Positions 50,592 through 62,010 of a stretch of DNA of 64,000 bases are shown piece after piece (position 1 is the first letter of the stretch; every line of letters starts with the position of its first letter). Source of the stretch: Deinococcus soli (ex Cha et al. 2016) (lineage in GTDB: Bacteria > Deinococcota > Deinococci > Deinococcales > Deinococcaceae). The translations under genes were made by a program, and so were the position numbers. The stretch spans positions 124,001 through 188,000 of the forward strand of contig NZ_CP011389.1 in assembly GCF_001007995.1 (NCBI RefSeq), written 5' to 3'. The notes under the pieces are model-generated. The model was given only the letters and a program-made list of their open reading frames with translations. It made no database searches and was not told where the DNA came from.

Positions 50592-51200
50592 ATGGCACGC
50601 GTGGCGGCGATCACTTCAGAGAAGGGCGGCGTGGGCAAGAGCACCCTGGCGGTGCATCTGGCGGGCGCGGCGCACGCGCAGGGCCACAACGTCCTGCTGG
50701 TGGATGAGGACGGCCGGGTGGGCAGCAGCCTCCGCTGGGCGCAGCGGGCCGGGGCGCTGCCCTTCCCGGTGGTCGCGGCGGACGACGTGAAACCGAAGAA
50801 ACTCGCGGCCTTCGACCTCGTGCTGATCGACACCGAGGGCCGTCCGCGCCGCAAGGACCTGCGCCAGCTGGCCGAGCGGGCCGACCTGATCCTGGTGCCC
50901 AGCGGCGTGAGTCCGCTGGAGGTGGACGCCACGCGCGAACTGCTGGACTTTCTGACGGAGGAGGGCGCGGCGCGGCAGTCCCGCGTGATCCTGACGCGGG
51001 TGCCCCCCGTGGGTCACGCCGCCGAGGTGCTGCGCGAGGACCTGCGTGAGGGGGGCGTGACGGTGTGCAACACGCTGGTGCGGTCGTACCTCGCCTACCA
51101 GCGCGCGGCGGAACTGGGCGTGCTGGCCCGCGACGTGCGCGACCCGCGCGCCCTGGCCGCCTGGGCGGACATCGAGACCCTGTCGCGCGAGTTGTGGTGA
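50592..51200 (+). CDS. ParA/MinD-family ATPase
   Basis: 202-residue deviant-Walker ATPase. AITSEKGGVGKSTLAVHLA (about 6-24) holds the signature KGGxGKS, VLLVDEDGRVGSSLRWAQ (about 35-52) the Walker A-prime / switch I region, and VLIDTEGRP (about 77-85) the Walker B. The small size suits orphan ParAs (ParF, McdA or partition type Ib) that position plasmids or protein cargo on the nucleoid, not the chromosomal ParA/ParB pair. It is the first gene of a four-gene overlapping operon; the next gene is a probable partner. Confidence 0.9.
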   Translation: MARVAAITSEKGGVGKSTLAVHLAGAAHAQGHNVLLVDEDGRVGSSLRWAQRAGALPFPVVAADDVKPKKLAAFDLVLIDTEGRPRRKDLRQLAERADLILVPSGVSPLEVDATRELLDFLTEEGAARQSRVILTRVPPVGHAAEVLREDLREGGVTVCNTLVRSYLAYQRAAELGVLARDVRDPRALAAWADIETLSRELW

Positions 51201-51445
51201 CCGTGGGCCGCTTCGATTACCTGGACAGGAACGGCAAGGGTGGCAAGAAGGGCGGGGCGCGCAAGAGTGCCCCTGCCCCGGACGAGTCCCGCGTGGGTGG
51301 CACGGAGCGGCTGGAGGCGGTGTATCTGCGCAAGGAGACCGTGCGGGCCGTGTGGCGGCAGGTCCGCGCGGACGGCGGCGAGAGCGTCAGCGAACTGGTC
51401 GAGGACCTGCTGCTGGCGTGGCTGCGGGAGCGGCAGCGCCCTTGA
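51197..51445 (+). CDS. Small basic protein, possible ribbon-helix-helix partner of ParA
   Basis: 82 residues. A Gly/Lys-rich flexible N-terminus (about 8-32) is followed by TERLEAVYLRKETVRAVWRQ and GGESVSELVEDLLLAWLRER, the strand-helix-helix pattern of small DNA-binding proteins such as ParG or CopG. In type Ib systems such a protein binds DNA or cargo and stimulates the ParA ATPase. The GTG start overlaps the parA stop (GTGA). Assignment by shape and position only. Confidence 0.6.
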   Translation: MTVGRFDYLDRNGKGGKKGGARKSAPAPDESRVGGTERLEAVYLRKETVRAVWRQVRADGGESVSELVEDLLLAWLRERQRP

Positions 51446-51948
51446 CGCTCACCCTGCCGACGTGGTGGCCGCGCGTGCTGGGGCTGCTGCTGAGCCTGTG
51501 GGTGACGCTGCCGGGCGTGGTGCGCCCCACCGAGCCGGGTTTCCTGGGGAACGTGAACCTGATCTTCCACGAGGCCGGGCACGTCCTGCTCATGTGGGCG
51601 GGGGAGGTCGTGATGCTGCTGGGCGGGAGCGTGTTTCAGCTGCTCGTGCCCGCCGCATGCATCGGGGTGTTCCTGGCGCGCGGCGAGCGCTTCGCGGCGG
51701 GACTGGTGACGCTGTGGCTGGCGCATTCGCTGGCGGGGGTGTCGGCGTATGTCGCGGACGCGCCGCTGCGGAATCTGCCGCTGATCACGGGTGATCCGGA
51801 CACGCACGACTGGTGGCAGCTGCTGACCATCTGGAACGCGCTGGGGTGGGCGCCGGGCCTGGGGCGCTTCCTGCACGCGCTGGCGCTGGGCGCGGTGGTC
51901 GTGGGCGTGTTCGTGGCCCTGTGGGACGACCTGAAGGAAAAAGAGTGA
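51442..51948 (+). CDS. Membrane protein with HEAGH motif
   Basis: 168 residues, four or five hydrophobic helices. The motif FHEAGHVLLMWAGE (about 33-46) is an HExxH zinc site next to a helix, as in M50-type and other membrane metalloproteases, but a typical NPDG/LDG motif is absent. It could be a site-2-like protease or a zinc membrane protein of unknown role. TTG 51442 overlaps the previous stop (TTGA), an unusual start used twice in this window for coupled genes. Confidence 0.65.
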   Translation: MTLTLPTWWPRVLGLLLSLWVTLPGVVRPTEPGFLGNVNLIFHEAGHVLLMWAGEVVMLLGGSVFQLLVPAACIGVFLARGERFAAGLVTLWLAHSLAGVSAYVADAPLRNLPLITGDPDTHDWWQLLTIWNALGWAPGLGRFLHALALGAVVVGVFVALWDDLKEKE

Positions 51949-52847
51949 CCGCTGGCGTGGTGGGCCGCTTCGCGCCCAGTCCCACCGGGGCGATGCACCT
52001 GGGCAATGCCCGCACGGCGCTGCTGGCGTGGCTGCACTCCCGCACGCAGGGGGGGCGGCACCTCCTGCGCTTCGAGGATCTGGACACCGGGCGGGTGCGC
52101 GCCTGGGCGTACGACGTGACCCGCGCCGATCTGGCGTGGCTGGGTCTCGACTGGGACGAGGAGGTCATCCAGTCGCAGCGGCTGGACCTGTACCGCGCGG
52201 CCGCCGCGCGCCTGGACACCTACCCCTGCACCTGCACCCGCAGGGAGGTGCAGGCGGCCATTCAGGACAGCGCGGGCGCCCCGCACGGCGCGGAACCGGT
52301 GTACCCCGGCACCTGCCGCGCGGGCAGCCTGCACCCGGAGCGTCCATCTGCCGTGCGATGGCGCGTGCCGGACGAGGTGGTCTGCGCCCGCGATGGGTGG
52401 CGCGGCGAGACGCTCTGCCAGCACCTCCGGGCCGAGGTGGGCGACCTCGTGCTGCAGCGCAACGACGGGGTGTTCGCGTATCACCTCGCGGTGGTGGTGG
52501 ACGATGCAGAGGCGGGCGTCACGGACGTCCTGCGTGGCGAGGACCTCTGGACCGCCACGCCCCGGCAGGTGGCGCTCCAGCGGGCGCTGGGACTGCCCAC
52601 GCCCCGCTACTGGCACGTGCCGCTCATGCTGGATTTCCGGGGGGAACGGCTGGCGAAGCGCGGCGGCGCGCCGCCCGTGCAGGCGCTCCGGGAGGCCGGG
52701 GACCCGCCGGGCCGGGTGCTGTCGGAACTGGCCCGCAGTCTGGGCTGGTCGGTGCCGGATGAGGTGAGCGCGGCCGACCTCCTGCCCCTGTGGCGGCTTG
52801 AGATCGGGCGAGCTGAACTTGGTGCCTGGCCCCACAAACTTAGATGA
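51945..52847 (+). CDS. gluQ: Glutamyl-Q tRNA(Asp) synthetase
   Basis: Attaches glutamate to the queuosine base of tRNA(Asp). 300 residues, only the catalytic core of a GluRS and no anticodon-binding domain. [15 protein letters not shown] (about 9-23, the HIGH-type motif), the zinc cysteines in [10 protein letters not shown] (about 88-97) and YPGTCRAG (about 119-126), and a KMSKS-like LAKRGGA (about 235-241). GTG 51945 overlaps the HEAGH-protein stop by 4 bp. A functional link with ParA is not evident; co-transcription may be incidental. Confidence 0.92.
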   Translation: MTAGVVGRFAPSPTGAMHLGNARTALLAWLHSRTQGGRHLLRFEDLDTGRVRAWAYDVTRADLAWLGLDWDEEVIQSQRLDLYRAAAARLDTYPCTCTRREVQAAIQDSAGAPHGAEPVYPGTCRAGSLHPERPSAVRWRVPDEVVCARDGWRGETLCQHLRAEVGDLVLQRNDGVFAYHLAVVVDDAEAGVTDVLRGEDLWTATPRQVALQRALGLPTPRYWHVPLMLDFRGERLAKRGGAPPVQALREAGDPPGRVLSELARSLGWSVPDEVSAADLLPLWRLEIGRAELGAWPHKLR

Positions 52848-52861
52848 CTTGTCTAAGTTTG
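52835..52861. promoter_or_regulatory. 10-bp perfect inverted repeat between gluQ and trpB
   Basis: CAAACTTAGA-N7-TCTAAGTTTG, overlapping the gluQ stop codon and ending 27 bp before the trpB -10 box. AT-rich and without a T run, so it looks more like an operator than a terminator. Confidence 0.5.
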
Positions 52862-52888
52862 CCTAACGCCCGTTCGACACGGCAGTCC

Positions 52889-52894
52889 TACCCT
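52889..52894 (+). promoter_or_regulatory. -10 box of a leaderless promoter (trpBA)
   Basis: TACCCT, 6 bp before ATG 52901; the longer frame from 52844 begins upstream of it and is rejected. Confidence 0.6.
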
Positions 52895-52900
52895 GTCAGC

Positions 52901-54168
<1,268 letters not shown>

Positions 54169-54172
<4 letters not shown>

Positions 54173-54981
54173 CCGCCACCCTGACCCCCACCACCCCGGG
54201 CGCCGCGCGCCTGCACGCCGCCTTCGCCCGCGCCAAGCAGGAGGGCCGCGCCGCGTTCATCCCGTTCATGACCGCCGGGTACCCCACCGCGCAGGCGTTC
54301 CCCGCCGTCGCGGACGCCCTGCTCGGGCAGGCGGACATCCTCGAGGTCGGCATTCCCTACAGCGACCCCCTGGGCGACGGACCCACCATCCAGCGCGCCA
54401 GCGAGCAGGCCCTCGCGGGCGGCACGAGCACCCGCCACACCCTCGCGCTGGTCAGGGAACTCCGCTCGCGGCACGACACGCCCATCGTGATCATGACGTA
54501 CGTGAACCCCATCTACGCCGTCGGCCCGCGTGAGTTCATGCGGCTGGCGCAGGAGGCCGGGGTGGACGGGCTGATCCTCCCCGACCTGCCGCCCGACCAG
54601 GACCTGGAGATCGCGGATCTGGCCGCCGAGCACGGCATGGCCGTGACGTTCCTGATCGCGCCCACCAGCACCCCGGCCCGCGTGAAACTCGTCGCGGAGG
54701 CCTGCACCGGCTTCCTGTACGCCGTGAGTGTGACCGGTGTGACCGGCACCCGCGAGGGCAGCGCCCTGAACGAGGTGCCCGCCATGCTGGCCCTGGCCCG
54801 CCAGTACGCCCGCGTGCCCGTCGCCGTCGGCTTCGGCGTGAAGGACGCCGAGAGCGCTGCGCAGGTCGCTCAGGTCGCCGACGGCGTCGTGGTGGGGAGC
54901 GCATTCATCAACGCCGTGAAGGCCGGGCAGGACGTCGCCGCACTTGCCGCGAGCATCCGCGCAGGCTGCACGCAGACCTGA
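54169..54981 (+). CDS. trpA: Tryptophan synthase alpha subunit
   Basis: Cleaves indole-3-glycerol phosphate to indole, which is channelled to TrpB. 270-residue TIM barrel: [11 protein letters not shown] (about 30-40), the catalytic Glu in [20 protein letters not shown] (about 61-80) and the catalytic Asp of [10 protein letters not shown] near 135-144, plus [10 protein letters not shown] (about 188-197) and VGFGVKDAE (about 221-229). The ATG overlaps the trpB stop (ATGA), which secures equal synthesis for the alpha2-beta2 complex. Confidence 0.96.
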
Positions 54982-55009
54982 TTGCCCTTTCTGACGCCGT
55001 CCCGGTGGG

Positions 55010-55735
55010 TCAGGTCTGGCCGGGTCCACTGGAGACGGGCGGGCGGGTGTCATCTTCACCGCCGGGACTGCCGCGCAGCTGCGGCCAGCGGCGCGCCATC
55101 AGGATGTACAGACCCGCCACCCACGCGACACTGGCGGTGAAGCCCGCCAGGACGTCCGACGGGTAGTGCACCCCCAGGTAATTGCGGCTGACCCCGATCG
55201 CCAGGGCCCACAGCAGCCCGAACACCGCGACCGGCCACCCGGCCCGTGACCGCCAGAACGCCAGCGTGAGCGCGAACCCGAACGCGGCGTTCGCCATGGC
55301 GTGCCCGCTGGGAAAGCTGAAACCCGGTTCGGTCAGGACGGCCATCAGTTCGTCCGGGCGGGGACGCTGGAACACGATCTTCGCCACGACGTTGAGCAGG
55401 GTCGCGCCGGCCACGCTGCTGACCAGGAACCACCCGTGCGCCCGGCCGCTGGCGCGGCCCATCAGCCACGCGATGGCCAGCGTCACGAACGGCAGGATGG
55501 TCACGCCGCCCAGCAGCGCCAGCAGTTCCGCGAAGCGCGTCAGTTCCGGCGTGCGGCGCTGCGCGTACCAGTTCAGCACCGCCTGATCCCACGCGAAGCC
55601 GCCCTCGCGGAACACCTCGTGCGTCAGGTGCGTGAACAGCACGAAGGGCACCATGACGCCCAGCAGCAGCAGCAGCAGGGATCGCCAGTGCGACCTTACG
55701 AACGGGACGAATTCACGCCGGGACCGGGGAAACAT
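55010..55735 (-). CDS. PAP2-family phosphatase (undecaprenyl-diphosphatase or PgpB-like)
   Basis: 241 residues, six transmembrane helices. The three PAP2 motifs are present: KIVFQRPRP (about 121-129), [10 protein letters not shown] (about 143-152, catalytic base region) and [16 protein letters not shown] (about 184-199, nucleophile His). It dephosphorylates a lipid phosphate at the outer membrane face, perhaps undecaprenyl-PP. ATG 55735 is preferred over the longer frame to 55771, as MFPRSRREF begins the basic cytoplasmic end. The promoter is not clear. Confidence 0.88.
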   Translation of the reverse strand: MFPRSRREFVPFVRSHWRSLLLLLLGVMVPFVLFTHLTHEVFREGGFAWDQAVLNWYAQRRTPELTRFAELLALLGGVTILPFVTLAIAWLMGRASGRAHGWFLVSSVAGATLLNVVAKIVFQRPRPDELMAVLTEPGFSFPSGHAMANAAFGFALTLAFWRSRAGWPVAVFGLLWALAIGVSRNYLGVHYPSDVLAGFTASVAWVAGLYILMARRWPQLRGSPGGEDDTRPPVSSGPGQT

Positions 55736-55937
55736 CCTGTCATTACAGCCCGCCGGGACGTGCGGGCGCACCGGGGGGCGCTTGCGCCTTGCTTAACGCT
55801 CCTGCGCCCTTTGGCGTAGTCATTCCTGCGCCACCCGGTGCATGTGCGCGCACCCGCCCGGGGCGCACCATAAGAGGCAGAAGGTCCGCGCCCAAACGGG
55901 CCGCCACGGGGGCGGCGGCGCGACCTCGGGAGTCTAA

Positions 55938-56087
55938 ATGCAACACGAATTCGGTCAGCTTCACGCGCAGGATCTCCTGCTCGAGGCGCAGCACGCCCGC
56001 CTCGTCCGGCAGGCGCAGGCCGCCCAGCGGCAGTCCCGCAAGCCCGGCGCCCTGCGCGCTCTCCTGCACCGCCTGCGGCTCGCGTGA
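55938..56087 (+). CDS. Small 49-residue protein
   Basis: MQHEFGQLHAQDLLLEAQ at the start, then alternating Gln/Ala/Arg residues, ending LLHRLRLA. It is predicted as one long amphipathic helix with a basic C-terminus, and a strong terminator follows 19 bp after the stop, as for an expressed gene. No ribosome binding site is obvious and the -10 box is uncertain. Similar short Gln/Arg-rich proteins exist as hypotheticals in GC-rich bacteria. Too short for automatic calling. Confidence 0.5.
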   Translation: MQHEFGQLHAQDLLLEAQHARLVRQAQAAQRQSRKPGALRALLHRLRLA

Positions 56088-56106
56088 CCCGCCGCCCTTC
56101 GCTCAA

Positions 56107-56147
56107 AGCGCCGCTCCCTTCCCAGTGAAGAGGAGCGGCGCTCTTTT
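56107..56147 (+). terminator. Intrinsic terminator after the small protein gene
   Basis: Perfect 11-bp stem AGCGCCGCTCC / GGAGCGGCGCT (56107-56117 with 56132-56142), 14-base loop, then C and TTTT. Confidence 0.85.
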
Positions 56148-56158
56148 CGCTCAGGCGC

Positions 56159-58021
56159 TCAGGCGATGGGGGCCGAGCGCGCCTCGCGCTCGGCCAGGAA
56201 TTCTTTCACGCTCTGCGCGGCGCGCATGGTCATGCCGGGCACCGCCGCGATCTGCTCGACCGGGGCGCTCGCCAGATCCTCCAGGCTCGTGAAGTGCTCC
56301 AGCAGCGCGTCGCGCCGTTTCTGCCCGATGCCCGGCAGGTCGTCGAACACGCTGCGCAGCATGGATTCCCCGCGCAGCTTGCGGTGGTACGTCACGGCGT
56401 AGTTGTGCACCTCGTCACGCACGCCGATCAGCATCCGCAGCGCCGGGTGCGTGTGCGGCAGCAGCAGTGCGCGGTCCACGCCGACCTCCGTGCCGGACTC
56501 CAGCCACCACTGCGCCCCGTAACGCCCGGGGAGAATCAGGCGTTCCTCGCGCTTGGCGAGGCCCACGACCGGGATGTGCAGGTTCGCCTCTTTCAGGGCG
56601 TCCAGCGCGGCGTTCACCTGCCCGCGCCCCCCGTCGATCAGCAGCAGGTCCGGGAGGGGCAGCTTGTCGCTGAGGCTGCCGGTGAAGCGCCGCGTGATCG
56701 TCTGCCGCATGCTCGTGTAGTCGTCCGGGTGGTCCAGGCCGCGCACCTTGAACCGCCGGTGCTCCCCGCGCCGCGAGCGGCCCCCCTCGAACACCACCAT
56801 CCCGGACACGATGTTCGTGCCGAACAGGTTGCTGTTGTCGTAGCCCTCGATCCGCCAGGGCCGGTCCGGGAGGGCCAGCACCTCGCGCAGTGCGTCCAGG
56901 CCCGGGTGGTCGCCCCGGCGTTCCAGCAGCGCCATCTCGGACTCCAGGCCGTTCTGCGCGTTGCGCTGCGCCATATCGATCAGGTCCACCTTGTCCCCGC
57001 GTTTGGGGGTGCGCATCTCGACCTTCCGCCCAGCCCGCTCCGACAGGAAGTCGCTCCAGGTGGGGGCGTCCTCGAAGTCGGCGGGCAGCAGGATCAGCGG
57101 CGGGACGTGGGTGGCCTGCGTGTAGTAGTCCTGCACGAACGCCTCGACGATCTCGCCCAGCGGGGCGTCCTCCGTGCCGGTCAGGAACCGTTTGTCGCGC
57201 CCGACGACGCGCCCGCCGCGCATGCGGAACAGCTGCACCATCGCGTACTCCCCGGCCTGCGCGGCTCCCAGGAAGTCCAGGTCCGTCTCCTCGCTGACGA
57301 AGGCGTGCTGCTCGGTCCCGAACAGCTTCTCGACGGCCTGCACGCGGTCGCGGACGCGGGCGGCCTGCTCGAAATCCTGTCCCTTTGCGGCGACCTTCAT
57401 GTCCTCGCGCAGCCGGGCGATGACCGGCGCGGCGCGGCCTTCCAGCAGACTGGTCACGTCGTCCACCACCCGCGCGTACTCGCCCGGGTCGGCGCGGTCC
57501 ACGCAGGGGCCCAGGCAGCGGCCCATGTGGAAGTTCAGGCACGGGCGCGGCTTGTGCTGCATGGGCAGCCCACTGTTCTTCCGGAGGGGGAACATCGTGT
57601 CGATCAGGTTCTTCACGCGCCGCACCGCCGACGAGTCCGGGTACGGTCCGTAGTAGCGCCCGCCGTCCTTGAGCACACGCCGCGTGACGACCAGCATGGG
57701 GAAGGCCTCGTTCGTCAGCTTCAGGAACGGGTAGTGCTTGTCGTCTTTCAGGGTGACGTTGTAGTGCGGCCGGTGCTGCTTGATGAGGTTCGCTTCGAGC
57801 ACCAGCGCCTCGACCTCGTTGCGGGCGGTGATGAACTCCAGCGTGTCGGCCAGGGCGGTGAACTTCCCGCTCTTGCCGCCCGCCTTGAAATGCTGGTTCA
57901 CGCGGGACCGGAGGTTCTTGGCCTTCCCGATGTAGATGGGTGTCCCGCCCTTGCGGAAGATGTACACGCCGGGTGTGGTGGGCAGCACGGGCAGGTCGTC
58001 GGAATGCACGTCCCGCAGCAT
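56159..58021 (-). CDS. uvrC: UvrABC excinuclease subunit C
   Basis: Makes the two incisions of nucleotide excision repair. 620 residues, close to the 617 of D. radiodurans UvrC. GIY-YIG domain [10 protein letters not shown]...[10 protein letters not shown] (about 16-40), a Cys-rich segment [13 protein letters not shown] (about 160-172), the UVR UvrB-binding region (about 205-240), the RNase H-like 5' incision domain with [10 protein letters not shown] (about 395-404) and [14 protein letters not shown] (about 458-471), and a C-terminal helix-hairpin-helix pair. ATG 58021 was chosen over the frame from 58075. No RDRM-like site was seen, but a three-part TTCAC element lies upstream. Confidence 0.95.
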   Translation of the reverse strand: MLRDVHSDDLPVLPTTPGVYIFRKGGTPIYIGKAKNLRSRVNQHFKAGGKSGKFTALADTLEFITARNEVEALVLEANLIKQHRPHYNVTLKDDKHYPFLKLTNEAFPMLVVTRRVLKDGGRYYGPYPDSSAVRRVKNLIDTMFPLRKNSGLPMQHKPRPCLNFHMGRCLGPCVDRADPGEYARVVDDVTSLLEGRAAPVIARLREDMKVAAKGQDFEQAARVRDRVQAVEKLFGTEQHAFVSEETDLDFLGAAQAGEYAMVQLFRMRGGRVVGRDKRFLTGTEDAPLGEIVEAFVQDYYTQATHVPPLILLPADFEDAPTWSDFLSERAGRKVEMRTPKRGDKVDLIDMAQRNAQNGLESEMALLERRGDHPGLDALREVLALPDRPWRIEGYDNSNLFGTNIVSGMVVFEGGRSRRGEHRRFKVRGLDHPDDYTSMRQTITRRFTGSLSDKLPLPDLLLIDGGRGQVNAALDALKEANLHIPVVGLAKREERLILPGRYGAQWWLESGTEVGVDRALLLPHTHPALRMLIGVRDEVHNYAVTYHRKLRGESMLRSVFDDLPGIGQKRRDALLEHFTSLEDLASAPVEQIAAVPGMTMRAAQSVKEFLAEREARSAPIA

Positions 58022-58092
58022 AGTGGAGGGACTGGGACGTTTCCGTGACGGGAGGTCCCAATGGTACCCCCTCAATTCAAAGGAAGAGAGAA

Positions 58093-58128
58093 TTCACATC
58101 CTGGCAAAATCGTGAATCTATTCACTAA
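58093..58128 (+). promoter_or_regulatory. Three-part TTCAC/GTGAA element, copy 2
   Basis: TTCACA (58093-58098), 12 bases, CGTGAA (58111-58116), TCTA, TTCACTAA (58121-58128). GTGAATCTATTCAC here is an almost perfect palindrome. Located about 70-105 bp upstream of the uvrC start. Confidence 0.65.
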
Positions 58129-58620
58129 TTGGAAGTAGGCTGGATGCGTGACCTGAACGTGAATGTGTACGGGGCAGCAGTAAAGGTCAGGGCCGACTCA
58201 GCCTCACCGCACCCAGAATCTCGACCGGAACCTCCGCCATGAGCTGATTCTGGGACTGTCTGGCATCGCGCTCTGAGCGCTGAGGCGCGTGAACCGGGCA
58301 ATTCGGTTGCCGAACGGGCATCCGTCAACGCCAACCAGCGCAATGCGGTCCCCTGGAGTGGTGATGAGGACTGTGCCGTCAGCGTGCTGCTGGGAACGCT
58401 GACCTCCACGCAGACCCGGTCACAGACGCGACTGCGTGTGGGACAGGGCGACTGCGGCGGCAAGGGCAACAGTCACGCCGGTCAGGAGAGGAAGCCTCGG
58501 CCGTCTCAGCGGGACCTCGTCTGCGGCGCAGCTCTTGACCTGATCGGCCCCTCGCCGGCCCGGCACTGTTGGTCGGCCTTCCATAAGGTTCCTGACAGGT
58601 TGGGGCTGCCGCTGAGCGTC

Positions 58621-58626
58621 TATCCT
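58621..58626 (+). promoter_or_regulatory. -10 box of a leaderless promoter (hydrolase pair)
   Basis: TATCCT, 7 bp before GTG 58634. Confidence 0.55.
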
Positions 58627-58633
58627 GCGTGGC

Positions 58634-59377
58634 GTGTCCACCGAGTCCTTCACGCATGACGGCGCGCACCTGGGCGTGCGGCGTACCGGGACGGGCCCGC
58701 CGGTCGTGCTCGTGCACGGCCTGAGCGGTTCGTCCCGTTGGTGGCGTTTCAATGTGCCCGCGCTGAAGCAGGCGCACGCGGTGTACAGCCTGGATCTCAG
58801 CGGCTACGGCCGCTCGTGGGGGCGGCCCTCGCGGAGCGTGCGGGACGCCGCCGACCTAATCTGCGCGTGGCTGGACGCGCAGGACCTGCACAATGTCACG
58901 CTGGTCGGGCACTCCATGGGCGGGCAGATCAGTCTGCATGTCGCGGCGCAGCGCCCGGACCGGGTGCGGAACCTCGTGCTCGTGTGCGCCAGCGGCCTGC
59001 TCCGGGCGAACGCTGCGCGGACGGCGCTGCACCTGCCGCGCGCTGCGTGGATGGGTGAACGTCGCTTCATCGGCCGGATCGTCTTCGACGGGCTGCGGGC
59101 CGGACCACTGAACCTGTGGCGTAATGCCACGGATCTCCTGCGGGACAGCGTGCAGGATGTCCTGCCGTTCGTGCACGCCCGGACACTGATCGTGTGGGGT
59201 GAACAGGACATCCTGGTGCCACTCGCGCTGGGGCGACTGCTCCATGAGGCGCTTCCCGGCTCCCGTTTCGAGGTGATTCCCCGCGCGGGGCACGTGGCGA
59301 TGGTGGACCGCCCGGCAGTGTTCAATGCCATTCTGCTGGACTTCCTGAATGGGGAAGAGGCCGGGACTCCCTCTTGA
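58634..59377 (+). CDS. Alpha/beta hydrolase 1
   Basis: 247 residues. VVLVHGLSGSSRWWRFN (about 24-40) is the oxyanion region, GHSMGGQ (about 95-101) the nucleophile elbow, VWGEQDILVP (about 189-198) the acidic residue region, and AGHVAMVDRP (about 220-229) the catalytic His. It resembles lipolytic, haloalkane-dehalogenase or lactonase-type hydrolases; substrate unknown. Leaderless GTG start. Followed by a second, related hydrolase whose TTG overlaps the stop (TTGA); the pair may share a substrate. Confidence 0.88.
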   Translation: MSTESFTHDGAHLGVRRTGTGPPVVLVHGLSGSSRWWRFNVPALKQAHAVYSLDLSGYGRSWGRPSRSVRDAADLICAWLDAQDLHNVTLVGHSMGGQISLHVAAQRPDRVRNLVLVCASGLLRANAARTALHLPRAAWMGERRFIGRIVFDGLRAGPLNLWRNATDLLRDSVQDVLPFVHARTLIVWGEQDILVPLALGRLLHEALPGSRFEVIPRAGHVAMVDRPAVFNAILLDFLNGEEAGTPS

Positions 59378-60120
59378 GTGGACAGCCGACGTACCTGACG
59401 GTCAATGGCCTGCGGACCCACGCCTGGAAACGCGGGCGGGGCGCGCCGCTGGTGATCGTGCCGGGTCTCGGGTGCGCGTCGTGGATGTACGCGCGGCTGG
59501 CGCGGGAGTTGGGGCGGGAGCGCACGGTGTTCGTGTACGACCCGCCGGGTCACGGGGACAGCCAGGGCCGACCGGACTTCCCGGTGTGCATCGAGCATCT
59601 GACCGATCACCTGTCGGCGTGGCTGCGCGCGGCGGGGCTGGTGGGCTCGCCGGTGTTCGGTCACTCGCTGGGGGGTGAGGTGATGTTCGATCTCGCTGCT
59701 CGGTATCCGCAGCTGGCCCCGGCCTTGATCGCGTGCGCGCCGACAGGCATTCCGGAGAACCCCAGCGTGCGGCTGCAACTGCTGCGTCTGGTGCGGGATC
59801 TGCCGCGTGAACGGCTGGGGCTGCTGTTGCCGGGGCTGCGGGCGTACCGGCAGTGCGGGGCGCGGCGGATGCTGCTGCTCGCGCGGGATCAGGAGGCGCA
59901 CATGACCGGGCCGCTCCTGCCGCGCGTGAAGGTCCCGACGCTCCTAATTGATGGAGAGAGTGATCCGGTGATCCAGACGTGGACGGTCGAGCGGATCTGC
60001 GCGGACATCCCGGAGGCGGTGGCGCGGCAGATCCCCGGCGCGCCGCACGGTCTGACGGACACGCACCCGCGAGCGGTGGCGCAGCTGACGCTGGAATTCC
60101 TGCGACAGGCGGGTTGTTAG
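59374..60120 (+). CDS. Alpha/beta hydrolase 2
   Basis: 248 residues, about the same length and order of motifs as the upstream gene: LVIVPGLGCASWMYARLARELG (oxyanion region, about 25-46), GHSLGGE (about 97-103, nucleophile Ser), LIDGESDPVI (about 190-199, acid) and GAPHGLTDTHP (about 220-230, His). Tandem duplication followed by divergence is likely. TTG 59374 overlaps the previous TGA by 4 bp. Substrate unknown. Confidence 0.86.
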   Translation: MSGQPTYLTVNGLRTHAWKRGRGAPLVIVPGLGCASWMYARLARELGRERTVFVYDPPGHGDSQGRPDFPVCIEHLTDHLSAWLRAAGLVGSPVFGHSLGGEVMFDLAARYPQLAPALIACAPTGIPENPSVRLQLLRLVRDLPRERLGLLLPGLRAYRQCGARRMLLLARDQEAHMTGPLLPRVKVPTLLIDGESDPVIQTWTVERICADIPEAVARQIPGAPHGLTDTHPRAVAQLTLEFLRQAGC

Positions 60121-60195
60121 GCGGAATGCGGTTCCGGTATGACAGTGCAGTAGCAGCAGGGTGAACATTGCGACATCACGCCAGAGAACCGACTT

Positions 60196-60231
60196 TTCAC
60201 GAATTAGATTGATCGTGAATAGTTTCACTTA
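60196..60231 (+). promoter_or_regulatory. Three-part TTCAC/GTGAA element, copy 3
   Basis: TTCACG (60196-60201), 12 bases, CGTGAA (60214-60219), TAGT, TTCACTTA (60224-60231). Here it sits between the 3' ends of a hydrolase gene and aspS, 12 bp beyond the aspS terminator, so it has no obvious target gene. Confidence 0.62.
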
Positions 60232-60242
60232 ATGGCTTGAGG

Positions 60243-60265
60243 AAAAAGGGGAGGGTGACCTCCCC
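60243..60265 (-). terminator. Intrinsic terminator of hisS-aspS
   Basis: On the minus strand, GGGGAGG / CCTCCCC with a 4-base loop, followed by TTTTT. It lies 9 bp after the aspS stop codon. Confidence 0.8.
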
Positions 60266-60273
60266 AATTCATC

Positions 60274-62006
<1,733 letters not shown>

Positions 62007-62010
<4 letters not shown>

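Larger units (their letters stand above)
58022..58633. other. Long gap between uvrC and the first hydrolase gene
   Basis: About 610 bp between divergent genes. It holds the three-part TTCAC element (58093-58128) and a leaderless promoter at the right end. The rest (about 58140-58600) has short frames on both strands but none with convincing codon use, start signals or family motifs. A leftward frame with a hydrophobic stretch and one internal TGA near 58430 may be a decayed exported protein, but this is weak. Lower GC than neighbours at its left end. Confidence 0.5.

Noticed and set aside
58022..58633. An RDRM-type radiation-response operator at uvrC, and likewise at recQ
   Set aside because: No match to the 17-bp TTATG...CATAA palindrome was found in either upstream region; other motifs are present instead.
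59944..60228. A leftward 94-residue frame starting inside the third TTCAC element
   Set aside because: Apart from the first 30 residues it is Arg/His-rich antisense of the second hydrolase; codon use and content are those of a shadow frame.
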